Shown here piece after piece: positions 12,666 through 25,647 of a DNA stretch of 64,000 nucleotides. The stretch is from Phylloscopus collybita (lineage: Eukaryota > Chordata > Aves > Passeriformes > Phylloscopidae), in contig JAJNNQ010000130.1 of assembly GCA_027886175.1 (NCBI GenBank), forward strand, positions 14,587,501 to 14,651,500. Reading direction: 5' to 3'. The first letter of the stretch is position 1. Every line of letters begins with the position of its first letter. A program made the translations under genes and the position numbers. The notes under the pieces were generated by a model. The model saw only the letters and a program-made list of their open reading frames with translations. It made no database searches and was not told where the DNA came from.

Positions 12666-15600
12666 TCTTCTATGAAGTGACACTGAGAACCCAGTTTCCT
12701 TTGGATATCATATACCATTCGTGTTTCCTGAGCTCTACACTTGGAAATGCTTTCATACAAAAATCACTCACCCTTGAGTGACTGCATGGTCCTGCAAGGG
12801 TGGGGGCTGCTGTTAACCCCATTCTGTGTCACAGACAAAGCCCACACAGATAAGGGGAAGAGCGTTAATATGTGGCACACTTTGTTTAAATAGCCTGAAA
12901 AGTTCCTTTTCCCCTTCTCATGCACAGCCTTGTCCCCAGTGCATAAGTGTTGATGATTCAATGGATTCTGCTTAGAAGCTTTGCCACACTCAGAGCCGTA
13001 AGCAGTGGTAAAACACACAAGATCAATTTTACTTCTTACTCGAAGTGCACAGTTCACACATTCATTGATTGAAGGATCATAAAGCCTTACAAGGAAAAAA
13101 AATTACCAAAAACAGACTTCTGCTGGTATTTTGCTGTTTTGTTTTAAATTGTGTTCAGAAAGCCACCCCTTATTTCAAGTTTCAGCTGTGCCTTGAGTAT
13201 TTTGGCCAAGTTTTGTGCCCATGAGGTAGAGCATGGACCATGGCTTTAACTACAGGAGGGAAGGTCTGTTGTATAACTGAATAAATAAGTTGTGTCTTCT
13301 CCGCAGGGAAAAGGGTGGATGAGGCTCATCCACCCTATTCTTTGCTGTTCATAATGTAAGCACAACACGCTGATTTATCTGTGAACAGCTGATTTGGCTG
13401 AGAAGGACAGAGAGGATCAAGTAATGTTTTAGATCACGCTTCCAGGCACTTTGAAAAGGTAACAGGAGGGTTTATTCACTCAGAGAAATCTGTGGTTATT
13501 CGAATAACTGAAAGCATTTAAGGCAGGAATGCCACACAAAAGAGAAATAATAATTAGGCCGATCGTGGCACTGTAGATCTATTTTTACAAAGCCCAAACA
13601 CATTTATACATAGCTGTTCCTTTGAAGCATTTGAAGGCACCATTTCTTTCTTCCTTATCAGTGTAATTGACGTCTTCATTCAACCCCAGCCAGCTGTTGT
13701 GCAAAATTTTAATCATTTGATTTCTTTCGGAGAACAGCTTAGTCTTTTGAACTCTAGGAATAATTATTATTGCAAAGCAGTTCTCCCTTTCCAAAGGGAC
13801 TGCTTTGGGGTCACCACTGCTTCCAGGCTCTCTGGGCAGGAGAACAATGAGGCTTTGTTGGTGCTGGAACGCTGTCCCTTCCAAGGGGCCTGGCGCTCTT
13901 TCTTTCTGCGCTCGCCTCCGCATGTTGAAGCAAATTGTGCCAAATCAAAAGGCTTTAAATTAGCACTTCACTGCTGACTAGTGCCTGGAAGTTAGTGCTA
14001 AATCCTAGGGGGCTAAGAACCTTTTCTACACCCTTACTTCCAGGTATACCCTTCAGAGTGTAAGGTGGCTTAGGAGCCTAAACAGCACACTTACGGTTAT
14101 TTTCTCTCCTCATTAAAAAAAAAATTTCAAAAGAGTAGTTTGCAACTTTCAGCTCATCACCAAACAAAATATGTATTATTGCACTTTGTGAGAGAAGAGC
14201 AGCCGTATTTCTGTTTGGGAAAAGGCTAATTTTCAAGGATTATTATGGAAGAGGGATGGAAGCTACAGAAAAAAAAAAGTGGAAGAGCTGCTGCCTGTAG
14301 TAATCTTGCCAGTCAATGATCCTAGTGACTATCGGACATGCAAATGGACTTAGCAAATCCAAATAATTTTATAAGCCTGACAATTAGCATACAAAGTAGA
14401 TTTTTAACTCTGCATCTTCATTGCAAAATTGGCATGTAATCTTGAGCCATACAGAATCTCTCTTGATCCAATCTCTTAATAGAAAAAATAAATAATTAAA
14501 ACTTAGTTTAAAATACTCTTCTTGATTCAACAAAGAAGAAAATTTACTTTTAGAAGTTAGAGGAATCATCTTCATGATTTAGCTCCACAAGAACATTGTT
14601 TTTATATGACACATTTATACAAAGCCAGACAGAATCTGCTTGCAAGAGACCAGAATTGACACCTGCTTTGCTGTGCCCTTTGTTGCTGCATGTTGGAGAT
14701 CAAATACAGATTAGAGCAGCCTTGAGGCTCACCCCTAATTTCCGTCCTGGCTCTAATGAGCAGAATTGCCTTACCCAGTGACTGCATTAGGGCATCTCAG
14801 AACAGAGCTCAGAACAGAGGATGTGTGACATCCTCTGATCTGCCAACACCCAGGTCAAAACCTGTCTCCTAAGGGTCTGTGTGAGGAGTGAGTGCTGCTC
14901 ACACCTCTGAAGATCAGCAGGGGTTTCCAGGCCATGGACAGCACCAGCTAAGCCCCAGTCAGCAACTCTGGAAAGCAGCCTATGGTTTTCTTCCTGGTAC
15001 AGAAGAAACAGAAGACCTTGTGAAACACATAAATCATGTTTGCATCCCGAGCTGCGTCTCTAAGGAATGTGAGTTCTGCACGTGATAACACGGTGGGGTG
15101 GAAGGAATGGCTGAGAGGCAGCATCAGAGAGAAGGCTGCGAGGAGCAACAGAAGGTCACAGAAACCGCACGATTCCTTGTGCTCCACAGCTGCGTGGAGA
15201 ACACAAAAATAGGCTCCTAAGAATTAATTAAATTCAGAAGTGAAGTTTGAAGAGCATCGTGTCAGGCCAGAGACAGAGACACTGCTCTCATGCGTTAGCG
15301 CCCAGCACAGCCCAGTAAACGTGACTTCCAGCAGGTTTAGGGGCCAGGGGAGCTCTGCCATTTCCAGATGCAGATGTCTCTATTTTCCCCTTCTTCTGTT
15401 TACCTGACAAGCACAGCTGGTGAAAGGAAGCCCAGTTAGATGCTAATTCCAGTCAGACCCTCGGGAATATGAAGCTGGTGGGATTGCTGGATTGTTGGAT
15501 TCTCCGCTCTTTTCTGCATAGAGGGCAGTTACCATTCTCGGGATTCCTCTTCCATCTTGTAGCACTTTTTTTGTTGTTGTTTGTTTTTTTCTCAAAAGCC

Positions 15601-16194
15601 TGACCCGGTCTTGTCCTCGACAGCTTCTTGGAGAATGTTATAACCCCCCAGCTACACATCTCCTCTGTGCAGGAATGATAATAACTGCTGTTAAATTTTG
15701 CTACCCCACTGCACAAAACATACCAGCTCTGATGAACTGCAGACTTAAAACTAACTCCCACAATCCCAGGGCTGTACATAAGCAAAAGAACAAAATGGGG
15801 TTTTAAAGTGTGCAAGCACTCCCTTGCCTCAGACTGTGGATTTGTGGAAGGTGGAAGCCCAGGCAAAGCTGAGCAGCAGGAGAGGTTCTGAGGTGCCTCA
15901 ACTTTGGGAGCAGAATGTGTTCTTGCTTGTGTGCTTGATCAAGGATTTTGTGCCCAGACTGCTAATTCATTACATATTCCTAATTAAAGCTACATGTAAA
16001 TTGCCAAAACACAATTTGATCCAGATAAGTATTTTCCAATGTCTGGTTTACCGAGACAAGAGGGTTAGCCCCAAAATACAGGGTAAATTCAGTTCAAAAT
16101 CTTTTGTAATTTTAAGGATATTCAAGACCAAAGTTTAAAGTTAGAACTAATATCTTTTTTTAATCTTTTCTGACAAGAATAAAGGGGAAAAAAT
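12666..16194. other. Non-coding unique DNA, no gene seen
   Basis: No exon or RNA gene is recognisable. The block from about 13540 to 13990 has few simple repeats and balanced composition, and is a candidate for conserved non-coding DNA. A perfect 12-base tandem duplication lies at 14796-14819. Open frames on both strands (for example 13585-13977 and 15453-15866) overlap each other and match nothing I know. Confidence 0.7.
14796..14819. repeat. Perfect 12-base tandem duplication
   Basis: CTCAGAACAGAG occurs twice with no gap and no mismatch. This is a simple local duplication by slippage or repair. Confidence 0.9.
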
Positions 16195-16304
16195 TGGGCT
16201 TTGAGCACCTTGGTCAAGTGGAAGGTGTGCCTGCACACGACAGGAGATTTGGAAAGAGATGATCTTTAAGGTTCCTTCCAACTTAAACTGTTCCATGATT
16301 CTAT
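16195..16304 (+). mobile_element. CR1 LINE fragment, 3' end
   Basis: Plus-strand CR1 3' end. Diagnostic words are GAGCACCTTGGTCAAGTGGAAGG, GATCTTTAAGGTTCCTTCCAAC and the terminal CATGATTCTATGAT. It is heavily 5'-truncated and non-coding. Its terminal ATGAT unit passes directly into the pentamer microsatellite to the right. Confidence 0.88.
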
Positions 16305-16357
16305 GATATGATATGATATGAGATGAGATGAGATGAGATGAGATGAGATGATATGAT
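16303..16357. repeat. ATGAT/ATGAG pentamer microsatellite
   Basis: Eleven uninterrupted five-base units: three ATGAT, six ATGAG, then two ATGAT. The first unit is the terminus of the adjoining CR1 element, so the array most simply grew by slippage from the CR1 tail, with a T-to-G variant unit then spreading inside it. Confidence 0.95.
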
Positions 16358-17629
16358 AGGCTATGAGTGAGATCTGCTATAAAGAATGACCCAAAACTTC
16401 TTCCATGTAAAAACAGCAGCATATGGAGGGATTATGGACTTCCCTGCACACAGGTGGAAAAGACTATATTAAACATTACAGTTATTTTCAGTCAAATAAG
16501 GTCCAGGTCTGAGAGACACAAACCTAGCGTGACACTAGTTTACCTCTTAGGCAAGTCTCCTTAGCTGCTCTCCCTGCACTGACAAGTCTTTCTGGCTCTC
16601 AGATGGTTTCCAGGTATCTTCACAGTAGAGGGTTGGAATGGGAGCATCCCATTTTTCTTACCCATTCACCAATGACTGATGCTCCAAATAAGCTGTAGTG
16701 CATGGCACAGCACTGTGGTGTTTGGTTGGTTTTGGGATGGTTTGAATTGTAATGCAGGAGTCACTTGCCTCTCAACTAGGTCCTCAGTCTCCACCCTTGA
16801 AAGTGGGAACACAAGATGTATAATCCAAATCTTTGGCAAAGCTCCTAATTTTGAGTATGTAGGTGAAAAGTTGAAAGGAAATGCTGAATGTAAATGAAAT
16901 CCAATACCCCACAAACTATCTAGAGTAGCACTGATGTATATGTGTCATGTTCTGAGGAAAAAAAAATAAAGAAGAGCAAAGAGGGTCACCCACTAAGGTT
17001 CATTTTTATAACTATTGTATAAGATTTCTGTTTGAGACTGAAAGTACATTAAACAGTCATGGTCTGTCAGTGACCTTATATTTAAGAGCAGAGAGGTAAT
17101 ATGGGATTATTGGTAACACATTATTTTACAGGGCATCAATAACCATGTGTAAGAAATTACCATAGAATTACAATGTTATTACATGGTTATTTGTGGCTTT
17201 GCCAAATGCAATGTTACTTGATCATCCTTGGATTAATGGGGTGTTGATCGGGTTTGGCCATTTACCTCCATCCTGGGTCATAAACCTGATGTTAGCTGAA
17301 CTAAGTTCCCAGTCTAGCAGTCATAGCATTTAACATTTCTTTCCCTCTGCAAAAAAAAAGAGTTGCTGTTGGGAGGTCAAATCACAAAAGACTCTGGTTC
17401 TTAAATGCAGAGGCTTTCAAAAAGACTTCATCAAGACCTTTTCAATAAATGCATGCTATTTCATATTCCCCATAGTCTGTTAACAGATTCTCAAAGTTTG
17501 GAGGTTCATATTTTCATAAACTATTTGGATTTTCCCATCAAGAAAACACTGCTTGCCACCAGCTTTCTCTGTGTTGTAAATGGCTCAGAGAATAACTTAG
17601 AGAATAAAATTGGAGAGGTTTGAAACAAC
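16358..17629. other. Non-coding unique DNA, no gene seen
   Basis: AT-rich sequence without a recognisable gene or repeat. Open frames at 16666-16914 occur on both strands over the same bases and resemble nothing known. Confidence 0.7.
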
Positions 17630-17998
17630 TCTGAAGATCAATGAGTCAAACTAACCCAGCATTGCCAAACCCACCACTAAGGCATGTCCCCAGCATGATG
17701 AACACTTCCAAGGATGGCCACTCCACCTTTTCTCTGTTCCATTGCCTGACCACTCTTTCACTGAAGGTGTTTTTTTTCCTAATATCCAATCTAAACCTCC
17801 CCAGCACCACTTACAGTTGTTTCTTCTTGTCCTGCCTCTTGTTACCTGGGAGAAGAGACCAAGTCCCACCTGGCTACACCCTCCTTGCAGGTGGATGCAG
17901 AGAGTGAGTACATCCCCCTGAGACTCCTCTTATCCAGGCTAAATAGCCACAGATCCCTCACCTGCTCCCCACCTGTGCTCCAGACCCTTCATTTGCTG
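17630..17998 (-). mobile_element. CR1 LINE fragment, minus strand
   Basis: A CR1 copy of about 370 bases on the minus strand, running from the end of the reverse-transcriptase ORF region into the 3' untranslated part. On the plus strand, reverse-complement landmarks in order are AGATCAATGAGTCAAAC, ACTTCCAAGGATGGCCACTCC, a CCTAATATCCAATCTAAACC block, TGTCCTGCCTCTTGTTACC, GGGAGAAGAGACCAA, CACCTGGCTACACCCTCC, a CTGAGACTCCTCTTATCC block and CTGTGCTCCAGACCC. It is disabled by frame breaks and truncation. The two overlapping open frames at 17641-17907 are fragments of this element and not genes. Confidence 0.92.
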
Positions 17999-20267
17999 AT
18001 TGATGCTACAAGAAACTGCGAGTGATCCAGAAATTTAGACCATGCACTGCCTATGTCTATAAATTTTTAAAAGAAACAACACTCTGTGGACGTGAGGTTT
18101 AGGCAGAGGGACTGGCTGTGACCTCTGCACTTTAAATACTGACAGCAACAGGCTTCTCCCCCACTGCATTTCTGTTTTCCTAGTCTTTCTCCTAAGGTTA
18201 AAGCACATTGAACCCAGCCCTGACACCAGCTATTTTTTCTTTGTATGCAGAGATCAGATGCAGAGCCCTTTGCTGACCAGGCTTATGAGAAACCTAATAG
18301 TACCCTACAACAGGCTGGAAAGTTCACCACAGTGTGGGCTTTCTGTTCCTTATGAGTGAGAGTTTCAAGAAAATTTAAATATTTTAGGGTAGAGGCAGAG
18401 CTGAAATTCCTATGTGCTTACACTGGCTTTATTGGTATCCCTCACAGCAGCAATAAAAAATAAAACAATTTATAAAAACTTGACTGCAATTCTAAGAGCT
18501 TGACCTTGTCTTCCATCTCTTTGAGTAATAAGAGAACACGTTGTGGTCACAGTGCCTTATGCTCAGTTTGTACTCCCTGTACAAAGTTGTAAATTGAACA
18601 CACTGAATTCAGTCATGGTCATGCTTGTCTGCTGGTCAGCAAGGGTCACCCCATGCCTCACATGACCCTTACTACAGTCTGACATGTGAGAAAGTGTTGA
18701 TTTTGGGGTTTTTTTTTAATCAGGGATGTGCTGTGAGAGACCAGGAAAGATTAAGAAAGAATAAGAAGCAAGGGTTCAACCACACGTGCACACTCCTCAC
18801 GGCTTTATCCAGCTCTGCTACTGACCCCCTGCCAGCCTGAACCAATTTACTCTGTGAGGTATCTCCATCTTCCCCAGATCCCAAATGCAATAATACTGCT
18901 TCCTGTCTCCATTAGTGAAGGAGGGAATTTGTTAATATCTTCAAGCCACTTCAGCTTCCCAGCTGAAAAGTGCTATTCACGCTCAGATTATTATATTTGG
19001 AGCTGGGGATAATGGGGATATTCAGCTGTATGGGCTGTCTAAAACTCAGGTGCCTTTTTATTCCTTGCTTGAAATGTAGAGCTCTGAGCTAACTGAACAC
19101 CTTCCATCAAAGTGACTGTCACTTTCCATATTGATGCAGCTGCAATTCATAATTTCTTTTCCATAATCCTATGAGGAACCTGAAGGGGTAGAGGAATACC
19201 CACAGCCTCTTTCCCTGCTAGCTGCTGTCTCCTCAACCAGGAGGCTGCTGTGGAGGGCAGGAGCTCTGGTAGGACTGGCAGTGAAAGCTCCCATCACCAG
19301 CTTTTAATCAAACCCACCAGCCCTCCTGTAAGGGGACTGTCTGTCAGCAGCTCTGGCAATTCAGCACCGAAACTGCTCCTTGCTCTGCAGTCTAATTCAG
19401 GAAACAGCTCTTCTTTAGGAGTGTTAACATTGGCATCCACTACCTCATTCCAGCTTATACTTTAGCAAATAATTTCTCTTTCCTTTCACCAAATTCATCC
19501 TCAGTGGAAATTAGAGATATATACGGCCATACTCTTGAAAACTCCTGAATAAATCAAGGGCTGGGTGATTTGAATTTATAACAGCGCTATCCATCACTCC
19601 TTGAGCTGCACAACACTTACATATAAATGCTCTGTCTTTCTTCCATCTGAAAGTAACCTTGGGGATTAAGTACTACTGGGTATAAAATCACCTCACCTTT
19701 CTTACCAAAAATATTCACAACATGACAATTTCACCTACATAAATTTGTCATTCCAGAAGCAGAATACTTCTACCCATTATTTCCATGGTACAGATTTTGA
19801 GACCATAACACAAAAGAACATTTGCAATTTCCACAACTTCTCACACCTCCCAGAATTCCCTGTTTAATGATTTTGGTTTTGAAATTACAAACCTCAAAAT
19901 GTTAAGGCACTGTTTACTGGAGTCACCTGAGTAGAAGCACTGGGATTTGAATGTGGCCCAAGAAGATTTAAACCCCAAATTAAGAAAGTGATTTTGTATC
20001 CCAATTAAAATGAAAAAATACTCATTAAATTTAAAAAAAAAAAGGAAAAGAATAATTTTTATTAGAATTCTGGCTTGATAATTAACTGTCCAATACAGGA
20101 ATTAAAAAAAGAAAGATGCAAAAGAAGAAAAAAAACCTAACATTAATTTTTTTTTTGGGGGGGGATCAAGTGAAATAAAATTTTTTAAAAGTTAAACTGT
20201 AAGTTGTTAGAGCTTAACAAAGCTCCTTAAAAAGAAATGTGCCCATAAACAGCAAAAAAATCTGTTA

Positions 20268-20291
20268 TTGTCCCAGACCTTGTCCCAGACC
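20268..20291. repeat. Perfect 12-base tandem duplication
   Basis: TTGTCCCAGACC occurs twice in a row with no mismatch. Confidence 0.9.
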
Positions 20292-20869
20292 TCCTGTGAG
20301 GGAGGGACCACCTTCTTGTGCTCTTTGCCATGGTGTAAACTCTACAATGGCCTCAATATGGCTCAGCAGACCCTAAGTTATATTCAATGATAGCCATGTA
20401 TTGAGTGCAAAATTCACCAATATCAATGTCAGTAAAACCATAGCCAGAATCATATGCAGAATTAGGGCTCCAGCCTGGATGAAGTCTGTTGTAGTCCCTG
20501 CTTATGTTATTTTCTTTTCTGGGGGAATATCTTCGTCTGGAAAAGGAATTAAATACTGCACGTCTTGTACTGTAAAAATGGAATAAACATCAGAAGACAC
20601 AAGGAAATTAAGCAAGAGAAATGTACAGAACTTTGAGTACAATTTTTCATGGAATTCCCTGCAACTTCATATCACAATAATTATACTTCATAATTTTGTG
20701 TAGTGATAAATAAATATTTTCCCCAGAAAAAGTAAATATTATTATTTCTTGAACTCTATGCAAAAGAAAGAGGGAAATATCTAAAATGAAAGCCAGACAT
20801 ATTTTATGTTGATTGCAGTAATAAAATCTCAACCTCTACAACCATCAGAATCAATGTTACTGTAGGGGT

Positions 20870-20945
20870 CTGACCCAGAATTCACTGGAGTCTAGGGAGA
20901 GATTTGTCCTGACTTCAATGGGCTTTGGATTAGGTTCTGCAAGAA
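20870..20945. repeat. Possible ancient amniote interspersed repeat remnant
   Basis: The words TGACCCAGAATTCACTGGAG and CCTGACTTCAATGGGCTTTGG resemble a short motif (GACTTCAATGGG followed by a G-rich or TTTGGAT-type word) common in old dispersed repeats of birds and reptiles. A related word, in its own context, occurs at 48893-48912. The exact family cannot be named from memory and the match is short. Confidence 0.35.
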
Positions 20946-22388
20946 CAGCCAAACCCTGCAAAAAAATTTGTCCTGCCAAGTTCAAAACCAGATCTTTGAA
21001 TACAAATAAAACTGAACCTCAATATCATCTCTTCTTGCAATAAATTCTTCTAAGTTCATTGGGTAGAAGGAGTTGAGATTTCACAATACCTAAAAGCTCA
21101 GTTTCCCACATTCCAACAGAAATACAGAAACCTGATGGGGCTTTTTGGGTTCCATCTTTTCTGTCCTCCATGGAATACTGAAGACAAGGCTCCTCACTCA
21201 TTGGTGGAGCTTGCTCTCTGTTCCCACGTGAAAGCGGGTAGGAACCTCTACCACAATTGCAGTTCTCAGGGTGGGAGGGGGATGAAAAATGCATTCCTTC
21301 TCTTATTTGGTTTCCTCAGAGATTATGGATCTAAGTCCCATGCCCAGATGGAAGAGATGCCTTTTTTTTTTCTTCCCCTCCTTTTTTTACCCTCTCAACA
21401 ACTTCTTGGCTCCCATCTCTGACTTGGAAGTCAGTTTTATTTATTTGGGGGAAGGTGTAGGCTGGGTGGTTGCAGTCATATTTCATGACTTAATTGCTCC
21501 GGGTTTTTTCCGCTCATCATTTCCCTACTGCATTCACTCGTCACTGCAAAGCCAATAAATCCCAGGATGAACCCCTTGGCTCTGTAGCATATTGAATGCA
21601 CTTAGAGTCCTCCAGGAGAGGACTGGCCAGCCATCACACCTCCCTGACTGCTTGCTGTCTGCCTCATTCCCGTCCGGCTTTGCAACCCTAGTGCTGCACT
21701 GACACAGCCACAGAGATGGGCTCTGGCGTGGCTGGCAGGTCTCCAAATGCAGGTTTATTTCAATATTATGGCCCTGATTAATAATGTGGGTCAGGGGATT
21801 CTGTGGGAATGGCTGGTCTCTCTGTTGCTGCTCGTGCGAGGTTTAGGGCTGGGTTGGAAAAGGAGTGATCTTCAGCTTTTAATAACTTTTTCATTAGTTG
21901 AAGAGTCATATATATCATTGCACCAGGTAGTTTCTTCTAAACATCTCTTCCTAGGGCATTCCTCCACCAATTATACTTCAAATTAAATAACATCATGAGA
22001 ACTCTGTCACCTGGCTCACCATGATACACGAACAGTTTTATTTACTGAAACAGGGGCTTCAGCTTCTGTTCCATGTGTCACAGTTAGGTCTGAGCATCAT
22101 CTGTCCTCTTATCACATATAAAAACCTCTGCAAAGTAGCAAACTGCAAGGAAACCTGCAACAAACCTTTCCGTTTTCAGTAGAAACCAATACTGACTCTT
22201 CTTCACCTATATCTAACAAGACAATGTTTTGATTTTCTCTAAAAATTAAAATATGTGAAGAAATTACAGAAAAGCAATGCTTGGTTTCTTCCCCCCTCCT
22301 CTTCATTCCTTAGCCATAACTAAAACTCATGGCTCACATTCATTCAGAATAGAGTATTTTTTGGGGGAAAAATGAAACGTGTGAGCAG

Positions 22389-22417
22389 GAGAAGATCTAG
22401 ATAGAGAAGATCTAGAT
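22389..22417. repeat. Tandem duplication, 15-base period
   Basis: GAGAAGATCTAGAT occurs twice, separated by one A. Both copies are identical. Confidence 0.9.
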
Positions 22418-23328
22418 GCTTGTGCATCATCTGGTAACAGAATTATGTCAGGAGCAAAAACTGACAAGTCAGTTTTTGTGAGAAAACCCACTATTGTGAT
22501 TATTATTTTAGTTGACTTCAGAAACATGTGTAAAAAAAAAATCCCACACAGGCTCTCTTAAATATATGTATTACTGCAGGTCCATAAGCGATATAATACC
22601 TGGATTTAGCATTCATAATCCCTGCATTTTTTTCTGTTTAATATATGCATGTAAATACACACACATAGTTTTGCTGTTATAAACACAGGCCATGTTTAAA
22701 CTTCCTTTCTGTGTGTCAGGACAGATGGATTTAAGTCACAGCAACACTAAATATAATGTTTCTGTCTGGTTAACATGAACAAATATCTCTGCGTGCAATG
22801 TTCATGAGTCGACTTCAATACACTCAGCAGAGCAGTTCAACAATTTTACCAGCTTTGATGTAACACAAATTTAAAATATATGGTCACTTGCTAGAGAGCT
22901 ACAGAACAGATGACTCTCCCCAGTTAATGTATTCACTGTCAACTTCCCCCAGTTTAGTTGCCAGCTAGTTTCTCCTATCCATCAAACATGTTTTCATTAA
23001 AAGTGATTAGCTGCTGAAAACAGAGTGAAAGGGGACACCAATGACTTTTATTCTAAAATTAGCTGCTTTTTTCTTTTTATTTCCACTAACGTGTCATGTG
23101 TGCGACTTCACTCACAACTTTTTATTCCCATTTCAAAAGCAGAACCCAACCATTACGTATAAGCAAAAAAAAAAAAAAAAAGGTAGAAATAGTGGGAGAA
23201 GAATTCTGATTATGAGTATAGTCCCTTACTTTCCCAATACATTTGTAGCAGATTTCAAATTCTAATTAAGACCTCTTTCTCCCAAGACCTCCATATCTGT
23301 ATTACCAAGCATAAAAAGCACTGGAGAC

Positions 23329-23383
23329 CTGTTTGGTTTTGTTTGGTTGGTTGGTTTTTTTTGTTTGTTTGTTTGATTTTTTT
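23329..23383. repeat. GTTT/GGTT low-complexity tract
   Basis: A T-rich tract with GTTT and GGTT units, similar in kind to the longer tract at 9096-9232. It is not coding. Confidence 0.85.
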
Positions 23384-25647
23384 CCCTGGACAAATCTCAG
23401 TCGGGAGAAGACATAACCATCAGTTTGAAGCCCCAGCAGAATACTGAGATAACCAGGGCTGCTCCCTGCTAATACTGCCAGTGTTCACTGCCTGACAGAC
23501 ACCCTTGTTCTTCCCTCATTTACTTTCAGACAATTCCTGCAATAGAAAGAAGATAATTCCTACAAGAAAAGCCATTTATTTGGTTAAATTATGCTGTTTG
23601 GGGGTGAGTAAGTGGGAGGGAAGCATTGCACTTTTCAGAAACTCGAGATTTTTTTTGTGCAAACAGCCAGAGAAGAGGATCCTCTTGACAGCAGCCTGCT
23701 TCTTCCCTGGCTGCATCAGGCTGGTGCAGTACTGGTGTATCCTGGCTGCAGCTGCTGCTCAGCACTGGCTCTGACACATGGAAGTAGCTCCATGCAGTAA
23801 AATTTGCTCAGAATTAGAAAGGGGAAACTCAAAAAGACACAGCAGACAGAGATGATGTCCAAATGTTTGGAGAAAAAGAGCTTCTTATGGGGATTGAACT
23901 TTCTTTAACTTGGTTTGCTGTGAAGATTGCTGATTCACTGACTTTTATTATTTTAATATGTCCCTGTAAAGCTAACAATTTATTAGGAGCCAAATCCACA
24001 GCTGGAATAAATAGTCTGATTTATCAGCCTACCTTCATGACACCCTTTTTGCTCTGGCCTTTAGTGCTAAATCCCACTTCAGCCTCACCAGTAAAAGCCT
24101 TTCCCAAGTTTAAGTGCTGGAGGTACAGAAAGGAAAAGCTTTTTCCTGTTGTTGCTGGTACTGCTCAGAGGCTTAGCATGGATTTTTCAGGCTAAGGATT
24201 TAATTACAATGTCTAATCTGAGCTGTCTTTAAGTCTTGGGTGCAGTTCATTAGACAGATATTTTCTGCTTCCTTTTCCCAAAACTTAAGCATCACAAAAA
24301 CAAGACTGTGTACAGCTGGAGCCTCAAAAACCTGCTCTAGGCAGCTCAGGGGGACAAGGGTGTTCCTTGAGAGGGGCTTTAAAACCTGAAAACAGTGCTT
24401 CTAGGAATCTTTGCCAAAGCACTTTGGAACTCCTCCCTACAAACGTGACGAACAGGAGGATGTGTCTGAAAGAGACTGAGAAACAAAAGGTTCAGGACAT
24501 GAAATGCTTTTACCCCAAATAGCCTGACCAATTAGGAAAGTAAGTATAAGATATTTGTTTTCTGCAGTGTCCACAGTGTTGGAGGTGCTTTTCCAAGGCA
24601 GGACTGTGCAGCTCCTGCTCAGAGACCCACTGTATCTGTCTGAGAGGCTTTCACCACCCTCTGCACAGTGGGATAATATCTCTCTAGCACATACCTCTGC
24701 AAAGCAATCTGGTTAAAACATTTTTGTCACTATTTTATTGCTTTTTATACTTCAAATGCTTATTAAAAAATGGGACCAAAACATGCACATGAAAAAATGT
24801 TGCCTGACACATAAGTGGTCAATTGCATTTTTCTATACTAGGGTGTATTCAGAATTTCCTCCATTTGTTTTAATCATGATTTTATATAACAAAATAAATA
24901 AAACACCTATTTAGTTTTAATTCTAGTTTTTGTAACAAGCAAAAATAAACTCGATAAACTTATTTCTCTATCTGGACTGTGAAACTGCCTATTTTCAAGA
25001 ATAATTTGGCAGCCAGTCAAATCACTAGCAGAAAATCCTTTATTTTTCTAATTTGCCTCAAAAATCTGATATCAAGTTCTTTCCATAGTTGCTTTATGCA
25101 GTGGAACACATCACTAATTCCAGATGAGTCTCACATATATTTGGGGTATACTGAGTGTACTTTTAATTGATGAGTATAAACTCAGGTATTTGACATTTCA
25201 AATTATCCAACATGCAGGCTTTATTTCTTAACTTTTTTCCTACATAAAGCCCTTCAACATCTCTTTTTTGGTGCCCTTTCCCTGACATTTTTCGTCCCAC
25301 AGTTTCATAGATTTTTAAAGATGGCGTGTCTCTCTGCATTTGAGAGAAAAATCACAATTCCTGTGGATTTACTGTGGTATAAATGGTGGGAATATCAGGC
25401 TTAGAACATCACCATCTCTTCTCAAGCTACTGTCCTTCATCCTCCCTAGTACTTTGGAAATTATACTATTTTCTGCGGTTAAGCCTTATCCATGTTCCCA
25501 TTTGAGGCAGAAACAAACAAACCCCAGTTATCTCTGGGTGAAGCCTCGCAAATTACAACCTTCCAGCCCAAAATGATAACTTAATCTTCCAGGAAACAGC
25601 ACAGACAGAGAGTATTTGAGCTTTGGGGGAATAGCAGCTCACTGGGG

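Noticed and set aside
12454..12781. Lysine-rich and phenylalanine-rich open frames
   Set aside because: They are translations of the polypurine tract on the two strands.
17641..17907. Open frames on both strands over the same 250 bases
   Set aside because: Both lie inside the minus-strand CR1 copy and are remnants or antisense of it.
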